64,000 bases of DNA, taken from contig NZ_LNYG01000012.1 of NCBI RefSeq assembly GCF_001467745.1, forward strand, positions 166,371 to 230,370, given 5' to 3'. This DNA comes from Legionella jamestowniensis. GTDB taxonomy: Bacteria > Pseudomonadota > Gammaproteobacteria > Legionellales > Legionellaceae. The number at the start of each line of letters is the position of its first letter. Within the stretch, counting starts at the first letter, position 1. The position numbers and the translations under genes are program-made. The notes under the pieces are model-generated. The model searched no databases. It was not told the origin of the DNA and saw nothing but the letters and a program-made list of their open reading frames with translations. Positions 58,739 to 64,000 of the stretch are shown one piece after another.

Positions 58739-59862
58739 AAGCACATTCTGTACGTCCGGTTTATCGATTTACAAGCAAATCAATTCATACGGATCTGCCA
58801 TTGTTAGGTTTGCTCTTAATGTTAATCGCTTTAGGAATGTTGGTGCTCTATAGTGCTTCAAATCAAAACGTAGGTATGATTTTTCGTCAATCCATGCGAC
58901 TTTCTTTTGCTATAGGCATGATGATGATCTTTGCAGTGATTCCACCGCATAAATACAAAGTTTGGACCCCCTGGATTTATGGCGTTGGATTAGGTTTACT
59001 TATCGCTGTCATGTTAATGGGAAAAATTGGAAAAGGCGCGCAACGCTGGTTAGATCTGGGATTGTTTCGCTTCCAGCCCTCTGAAATTATGAAGTTGGCT
59101 ATTCCTATGATGACGGCCTGGTATTTCGATCGAAAATCACAACCGGTTGATATTAAATCGCTAATAATGGCGGGATTGATTATTTTCTTTCCCGCGTTAC
59201 TTATTGCCAAGCAGCCCGATTTAGGTACGGCAATTATGGTGGCTGCAGCTGGTTTAAGTGTGGTTTTCTTAGCCGGTATAAGTATGAAAATTCTTTTCAT
59301 GCTTACAGCATTAATAGCTGGAGCAGCACCCTTGCTGTGGCATTTCATGCACGATTATCAAAAACAACGCGTTTTTACCCTGCTTAACCCAGAACAGGAT
59401 CCTTTAGGCGCTGGCTATCATATTATTCAATCAAAAATTGCCATTGGGTCTGGAGGTGCTTTTGGCAAGGGATGGCTTGAGGGCAGTCAATCCCATCTAA
59501 ATTTTTTACCCGAACACGCGACAGATTTTATTTTTGCGGTCAGTGGTGAAGAATTTGGTTTTGTTGGTAGCAGTATTTTAATTCTTCTCATTATCTTGAT
59601 CTCACTGCGTGGGCTTTATATTGCTAGAAATGCGCAAACAAGTTTTACCCGTCTTTTAGCTGCAAGTTTATCAATGACATTCTTCTTATCCGCCTTTGTA
59701 AATATTGGCATGGTGATGGGTATTTTGCCTGTTGTGGGTATTCCTTTACCCTTAGTCAGCTATGGGGGCACCGCGATGGTGACTTTTTTAACCAGTTTTG
59801 GCATCCTTATGTCAATTAGCTCGCATCGAATTTTGTTTAATAGTATGTCATTCGGTAGGTAA
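58735..59862 (+). CDS. rodA: Rod-shape peptidoglycan glycosyltransferase RodA
   Basis: This 375-residue SEDS protein has about ten membrane segments and family motifs GKGAQRWLDLGLFRFQPSE, KQPDLGTA and GSQSHLNFLPEHATDFIFA, with LVSYGGTAM near the end. It polymerises glycan strands together with PBP2, whose gene overlaps it by 4 bases. The next gene (rnhB) is convergent. Confidence 0.96.
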   Translation: MKAHSVRPVYRFTSKSIHTDLPLLGLLLMLIALGMLVLYSASNQNVGMIFRQSMRLSFAIGMMMIFAVIPPHKYKVWTPWIYGVGLGLLIAVMLMGKIGKGAQRWLDLGLFRFQPSEIMKLAIPMMTAWYFDRKSQPVDIKSLIMAGLIIFFPALLIAKQPDLGTAIMVAAAGLSVVFLAGISMKILFMLTALIAGAAPLLWHFMHDYQKQRVFTLLNPEQDPLGAGYHIIQSKIAIGSGGAFGKGWLEGSQSHLNFLPEHATDFIFAVSGEEFGFVGSSILILLIILISLRGLYIARNAQTSFTRLLAASLSMTFFLSAFVNIGMVMGILPVVGIPLPLVSYGGTAMVTFLTSFGILMSISSHRILFNSMSFGR

Positions 59863-59865
59863 TCG

Positions 59866-59899
59866 AGAGTAGTTGGATCGAAAACGACCCAACTACTCT
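59866..59899. terminator. Bidirectional hairpin, TCG-AAAA-CGA tip, copy 2
   Basis: A 15-bp stem with one A-C mismatch (59866-59880 with 59885-59899) closes on AAAA, with TCG and CGA at the tip. It lies in the convergent gap between rodA and rnhB and overlaps the rnhB stop codon. It shares the core TCGAAAACGACCCAA with the copy at 55204-55229. Confidence 0.65.
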
Positions 59900-60486
59900 G
59901 TTAAACTATTCTCTTTAGTGTTCACTACAGTTAAAAGTTCCGTAACTCGGGCAAAGCTCTTGCGATGGATAGCACATGGCCCAAGCTCAATCAGGGCATT
60001 GCGATGCATTTCTGTGGAGTAACCCTTATGCGAGGCAAAGCCATAACCAGGATACATTAAATCCATCCTTTTCATTTCCTCATCCCGTAAGACTTTCGCT
60101 AAAATAGAAGCAGCCCCAATAGCTGGAACTAAGTTATCGCCATCAACAATTGCTTTGCAAGGAATACTAACTTGGGGAACAAACAAACCATCAATCCAAA
60201 TTTCATGCGGTTGTATTGGTAGCGCTTCAATAGCACGTTTCATAGCGAGCAAGGTTGCATAGTGAATATTCAACCTTTCTATTTCTTCGACTTCAGCGCG
60301 GCCATATGCAAAACAATAAGCTTCTTCCTTAATCTTAGTTGCTAATTCTTGCCGCTTTAAGGGGGTAAGTTTTTTAGAGTCTGTGACACCTTCAATGGGT
60401 TTATGCAAAATAACAGCAGCAGTAACTACAGGACCTGCCAGAGGCCCCCTCCCTACTTCATCCACGCCTGCAATATACATGTCCAC
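59893..60486 (-). CDS. rnhB: Ribonuclease HII
   Basis: This 197-residue nuclease removes ribonucleotides from DNA. Catalytic Asp9 and Glu10 lie in [17 protein letters not shown], with IWIDGLFVP and [16 protein letters not shown] further on. A GTG at 60486 with GGAG 7 bases upstream is a better start than the ATG two codons later (60480). In many relatives rnhB follows lpxB; here it is on the opposite strand. Confidence 0.95.
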   Translation of the reverse strand: MDMYIAGVDEVGRGPLAGPVVTAAVILHKPIEGVTDSKKLTPLKRQELATKIKEEAYCFAYGRAEVEEIERLNIHYATLLAMKRAIEALPIQPHEIWIDGLFVPQVSIPCKAIVDGDNLVPAIGAASILAKVLRDEEMKRMDLMYPGYGFASHKGYSTEMHRNALIELGPCAIHRKSFARVTELLTVVNTKENSLTE

Positions 60487-60710
60487 ACCAAAGCTCCTAC
60501 CTTCGTAAAAGAGCGATGATACCTATTCCAATTTAATTTGGCATCTAAAAAATTTTTACCGCTTATTATTTAAATCAATAGAATAATTATTGATCTTTTT
60601 ATGGTTTTCTCTATAAGCTTAGCCTTTAATTGTTGAAAGATTGAATTCATTGATTTATTAGTGAGGAAATGCGATCATTCGCACAAATTATTATCAATGT
60701 TGTGCTTATG

Positions 60711-61670
60711 AATAAGGTTAAATGTGCCGTAATCGGCGTAGGCTATTTGGGTCGCTTTCATGCTCAAAAATACAAAATGCTACCGAATGCCGAATTAGTT
60801 GCCCTTTGTGACGTAAACCGAGAGGCTTGCGAACAAGTCTCCCAGGAACTTAATGTTCCTGCTTTTCTTGATTATCATGAACTTTTCGGGAAAATCGAGG
60901 CAGTAAGTATTGCGGCTACGACCAACCAGCATTATGAAATTGCCAAAGCGTGTCTTGCACGCGGTATCCATGTGTTAATTGAAAAACCAATCACAGAAAC
61001 TGTTGAGCAAGCCAATGAGTTAGTTGCTTTAGCAAAGCAACATCAGGCTAAATTACAAGTTGGCCATCTTGAGCGCTTTAATGCGGCCAGACTAGCGTTG
61101 GATACACATCTTGAGCAACCTTTGTTTATAGAATCGCAACGATTAGCCCCTTTTAATCCTCGGGGTACAGATGTCAATGTCATTCTTGATTTGATGATTC
61201 ATGATATTGATTTAATCCAGGCAATTGTTAAAAGTCCCATTATTAATATTGATGCGCAGGGAGCACCAATCCTTTCAAAATCCATCGACATAGCGAATGC
61301 AAGGCTAACCTTTGAGAATCACTGTGTCGCGAATGTCACCGCCAGTCGTATTAGTTTTAAAACAGAGCGTAAGACTCGGATTTTTCAACCCAACTCCTAT
61401 ATTTCAATTGATTATCAGAATAAACAATTTGCCGTTTTTCAAAAAGGTGAAGGAGAAATGTTCCCTGGCATTCCGGAAATTACCAGGCACCAATCTGTCT
61501 TTGAGAAAGGTGATGCGTTATTGGAAGAAATCAAAGCTTTTTTATCTTGCATTGAAAACAATACCACTCCATTGGTTACGGGTGAAGAAGGACGTGATGC
61601 ATTGGAGGTTGCAGCAAAAATTACGTCATTAATTCATTCCAATTTAAGCCTAAGAAATGCTTTCAGTTAA
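60711..61670 (+). CDS. Gfo/Idh/MocA oxidoreductase, GnnA-like candidate (lipid A precursor)
   Basis: This 319-residue enzyme has a Rossmann start (VIGVGYLGRFHAQKYKML), then EKPITETVEQANELV with the conserved Lys, and HLERFNAARLAL in the sugar-binding half. It overlaps lpxB by 14 bases. In Acidithiobacillus, the UDP-GlcNAc 3-dehydrogenase GnnA and the aminotransferase GnnB lie beside lpxA/lpxB and make the 2,3-diamino sugar of lipid A; Legionella lipid A contains that sugar. This makes GnnA the best reading, but no gnnB or lpxA is nearby. The ATG at 60669 is an alternative start, with GAGG only 3 bases away. Confidence 0.8.
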   Translation, partial: NKVKCAVIGVGYLGRFHAQKYKMLPNAELVALCDVNREACEQVSQELNVPAFLDYHELFGKIEAVSIAATTNQHYEIAKACLARGIHVLIEKPITETVEQANELVALAKQHQAKLQVGHLERFNAARLALDTHLEQPLFIESQRLAPFNPRGTDVNVILDLMIHDIDLIQAIVKSPIINIDAQGAPILSKSIDIANARLTFENHCVANVTASRISFKTERKTRIFQPNSYISIDYQNKQFAVFQKGEGEMFPGIPEITRHQSVFEKGDALLEEIKAFLSCIENNTTPLVTGEEGRDALEVAAKITSLIHSNLSLRNAFS

Positions 61671-62802
61671 ACGAATTGTTATCATCGCTGGCGAAGAATC
61701 CGGCGATAGGCATGCTGCCAATTTGGTTAATCAACTCAAAGAGTGGCAGCCAGCGTTACAAATCAGTGGCATTGGTGGGCGTCATATGCAGAATGCAGGC
61801 GTCCATCTTATCAGTGACCTTGCCAGCTTTGGTGTGACAGGTTTGTCTGAGGTTGTCCGCCATCTTAAGGTGATTAAAAACGCATTTGATGCCATTAAAT
61901 GCCATCTAGAATCAACCAAACCGGACTTATTAATTTTGGTAGACTATCCAGGCTTTAATTTACGCCTAGCCAAATATGCCAAACAGGAATTAGGGCTTCG
62001 TATCTTATATTATATTAGCCCCCAAATTTGGGCCTGGAAAGCCAATCGCATTAAAGCAATTCGTGCCACTATCGATAGAATGGCGGTGATTCTTCCTTTT
62101 GAGAAAGCACTTTATCAAAAAGCAGGTGTTCCCGTTTCGTTTGTAGGGCATCCCCTCGTTGATAAGGTGCAGTATTGTAACGATGTAGAGGCAGCAAGGA
62201 TGCATTTGAATTTACCCACTCATAAACGCATGATTGCCATGTTGCCTGGTAGCAGAAGGAATGAAATTGAAAAGCACATGCCTGTATTGGTGCAAACCGC
62301 TGAACTACTTAGTCAGCAACACACAGACATACATTTTGTCATCCCCATTGCTCAAAGTTTAAAACCTGAGCTCATACATTCCTACTTTGATAAAAGCAAA
62401 ATAAGTGTTTCTTTTACCATTGGTAGGGCTACTGAAGTAGTCGCTTGCAGCGATTGTGTTGTGGTAGCTTCCGGCACTGCTTCGCTGGAATGTGCCCTCC
62501 TTGAAAAACCGATGTGCATTATTTATAAAGCCTCACTACTTAGCTATATTGCTGCGATGCAAGTCATCAAAGTTAAATATTTGGGGTTATGTAATTTATT
62601 AAAAAATGAAATGATTGTACCTGAGCTTTTGCAGTATGATTGCAACCCTAAAGAACTAAGCCGAGTAGTGACGGCTTTACTCACTGATAACGAAGTCATT
62701 TCACGGATGGTGGCACGCCTTAAACAACTTAAACTTTCCCTTTCACATCAGGAAGCCGATTGCAGTTTAGCGCAATTGGTTCAGCAAGAGTTAATGGTGT
62801 AA
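61657..62802 (+). CDS. lpxB: Lipid-A-disaccharide synthase LpxB
   Basis: This 381-residue glycosyltransferase joins UDP-diacyl sugar and lipid X. It begins IVIIAGEESGDRHAANLV and has LVDYPGFNLRLAK, YYISPQIWAWKANRIK, VSFVGHPLVD, MLPGSRRNEIEKHMPVL and ASGTASLECALL, the complete LpxB signature set. It is translationally coupled to the GnnA-like gene. Confidence 0.97.
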   Translation: MLSVKRIVIIAGEESGDRHAANLVNQLKEWQPALQISGIGGRHMQNAGVHLISDLASFGVTGLSEVVRHLKVIKNAFDAIKCHLESTKPDLLILVDYPGFNLRLAKYAKQELGLRILYYISPQIWAWKANRIKAIRATIDRMAVILPFEKALYQKAGVPVSFVGHPLVDKVQYCNDVEAARMHLNLPTHKRMIAMLPGSRRNEIEKHMPVLVQTAELLSQQHTDIHFVIPIAQSLKPELIHSYFDKSKISVSFTIGRATEVVACSDCVVVASGTASLECALLEKPMCIIYKASLLSYIAAMQVIKVKYLGLCNLLKNEMIVPELLQYDCNPKELSRVVTALLTDNEVISRMVARLKQLKLSLSHQEADCSLAQLVQQELMV

Positions 62803-62937
62803 ATATCTTTCTAAAACATAGCGTCATTTTTTTAGTTACTTCTAGATTATCAATTAACCTTCATGTACAATAAATTTTGCTTTCATATGACAATGAAAGT
62901 ATTTTGGATAGAATGATTTAACTAAAATAAGGAAGTT

Positions 62938-63240
62938 ATGATGAATGTCATTGATACACAAGCCTCTTCTTCTCAAAGTGTGAAACAAGATCAAGGTCTT
63001 CAAGACCTGGTTTATAGCTTGGTGACCCGTTTTTTAGCTGAGAATAAAAATAAACCTATCGATGATCTTTATGACATGATTCTCTCAGAAGTTGAACCAC
63101 CTCTTTTGCAAGCTGTGATGGAAAAACGACGTGGTAACCAACTACAAGCAGCAAGAATGCTTGGAATCAGCCGAGGCACTATCAGAAAAAAATTACAACG
63201 TTACTTTGGTACAAAGTATTTCCGTTTAACAGACGAGTAA
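62938..63240 (+). CDS. fis: DNA-binding protein Fis
   Basis: This 100-residue nucleoid protein has the Fis C-terminal helix-turn-helix (QAARMLGISRGTIRKKLQ, about 77-94) and the N-terminal arm. It bends DNA and controls growth-phase genes; in Legionella, Fis proteins also affect effector genes. AAGGAAG precedes the ATG; an adjacent ATG at 62941 is an alternative. dusB, its usual operon partner, is absent here. Confidence 0.95.
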   Translation: MMNVIDTQASSSQSVKQDQGLQDLVYSLVTRFLAENKNKPIDDLYDMILSEVEPPLLQAVMEKRRGNQLQAARMLGISRGTIRKKLQRYFGTKYFRLTDE

Positions 63241-63434
63241 TTATTAAATCTATTTGATTTATTCTGTTAAATAAACAAAATCTACCAAGGCTTATCTGGG
63301 TTTAATGCCTAAGCCAAACGTTGATTATTGTCAAGCGGGGGAGTTCAGAATTTTTGCAATTCTTTATAAAACACTCCCGCCTCAAACCAATAGCCGTTTT
63401 CTCAATTGCTAAAATAAAGTATATTGTCTTTGCT

Positions 63435-64000
63435 CTACTTTTTTACCACATAATAGGTATTCATAATATCGTGGTCGAGATAATGTTTTTCAATTTTTTT
63501 GAACCCAGTCTCTCTTAGCATCTGCTCAGCTAACTCCTCTCCCCAGGCAGCACCTAAACCAGCTCCATTTTGTGAGAGAGAAACAGTCATGCAGTGCATG
63601 CAGGATATAGCATAAATGAAAGGTGCTAAAGGGCTACCTATGTTTTTTTCTACCAGGCTAGATGTTTTTATATCTTGCATGAGGAAAACACCATCCGATT
63701 TTAATGCCCGGTAAACACCTTTTAAAACATCCCCAGGTTTTGCTTGATCATGAATAACATCAAACGCCGTAATCAAATCGTATTTTTCATTTTCATGCCA
63801 ATTAGACAAATCTTTTTGGATAAATTGAATATTATTCAATGCCCGTTCTCGAATCATCTTTTGTGCGTGCTCTATGGTTTCATCACATAAATCATAACCA
63901 GTAAACTGGCTATTCGGAAAATGTCTTGCCATAAGAATTAATGCATTACCATAACCACAACCTATATCCAATACCTCGATACCTTGCTTCAGTTTTTGTA
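63435..64000 (-). CDS. Class I SAM-dependent methyltransferase, cut by window edge
   Basis: The frame is open to the right edge, where it reads QKLKQGIEVLDIGCGYG, so the N-terminus is missing. The SAM motif is VLDIGCGYGNALILMARHFP, followed by FTGYDLCDETIEHA, IQFIQKDLSNW and LITAFDVIHDQAKPGDVL. The late part has a Cys-His-Cys (ISCMHCMTVS) and GAGLGAAWGEELAEQML, typical of small-molecule methyltransferases annotated near Rv2258c-like proteins. The substrate is unknown. Confidence 0.8.
   Translation of the reverse strand, partial: QKLKQGIEVLDIGCGYGNALILMARHFPNSQFTGYDLCDETIEHAQKMIRERALNNIQFIQKDLSNWHENEKYDLITAFDVIHDQAKPGDVLKGVYRALKSDGVFLMQDIKTSSLVEKNIGSPLAPFIYAISCMHCMTVSLSQNGAGLGAAWGEELAEQMLRETGFKKIEKHYLDHDIMNTYYVVKK

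Overview
The window reads as chromosome of a Legionella species, probably not L. pneumophila itself. It is AT-rich. It mixes typical gammaproteobacterial housekeeping clusters with genes of the kind that encode Dot/Icm (type IVB) effectors: a RasGEF-like domain protein, a CX5R phosphatase of the phosphoinositide-phosphatase type, a 1002-residue alpha/beta-hydrolase-like protein with a coiled coil and a membrane hairpin, and an endonuclease/exonuclease/phosphatase-fold protein with two C-terminal repeats. The genus assignment and the effector status are inferences from gene content. No secretion genes lie in the window.

Layout. 1-2.2 kb: a clipped small membrane protein, a hypothetical protein, an AI-2E-type exporter and a cupin. 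2.2-10.7 kb: accessory block with a DUF1835 protein, the large hydrolase-like effector candidate, a secreted STY0301-type protein, a small Tyr/Arg/His-rich exported protein, the RasGEF-like protein, fliK and a small membrane protein. 10.8-19.4 kb: metabolism (acnA, an APC amino-acid permease, putA, a YkuD_2 L,D-transpeptidase). 19.7-28.9 kb: second accessory block with a phytochelatin-synthase-like cysteine peptidase, the EEP-fold protein, a ProQ/FinO RNA chaperone, ubiG with a degenerate uracil-DNA-glycosylase-like gene, the CX5R phosphatase, two hypotheticals and an arylamine N-acetyltransferase. 29-32.8 kb: two MFS transporters around anmK.

32.8-42.3 kb is the fatty-acid operon on the minus strand: yceD-rpmF-plsX-fabH-fabD-fabG-acpP-fabF-mltG-tmk-holB-tatD, tightly packed. 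42.6-44.2 kb: mnmA and erpA. 44.2-48.2 kb (minus): an aldehyde dehydrogenase, an HSDL2-like SDR, rnhA and dnaQ in a row, then a second L,D-transpeptidase. 48.4-51.6 kb: hutU-hutH for histidine breakdown, divergent from a POT peptide transporter, which fits an amino-acid-fed lifestyle together with putA and the APC permease. 53.4-55.9 kb: an MFS transporter, a VOC protein and an exported hypothetical. 56-59.9 kb: rsfS-rlmH-mrdA-rodA (ribosome maturation and the cell elongation machinery). 59.9-64 kb: rnhB, a GnnA-like sugar oxidoreductase overlapping lpxB (lipid A), fis, and a clipped methyltransferase.

Several genes use TTG or GTG starts (fabF, plsX, hutH, rnhB, the STY0301 gene), and several first in-frame start codons are clearly too far upstream (acnA, putA, acpP, mrdA, rsfS). 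I found no tRNA, rRNA, CRISPR array, insertion sequence or prophage. The most interesting parts are the four effector candidates, the uracil-DNA-glycosylase paralogue with a rewritten active site, the GnnA/LpxB pairing, and a hairpin with a shared TCG-AAAA-CGA tip found at two convergent gene ends.
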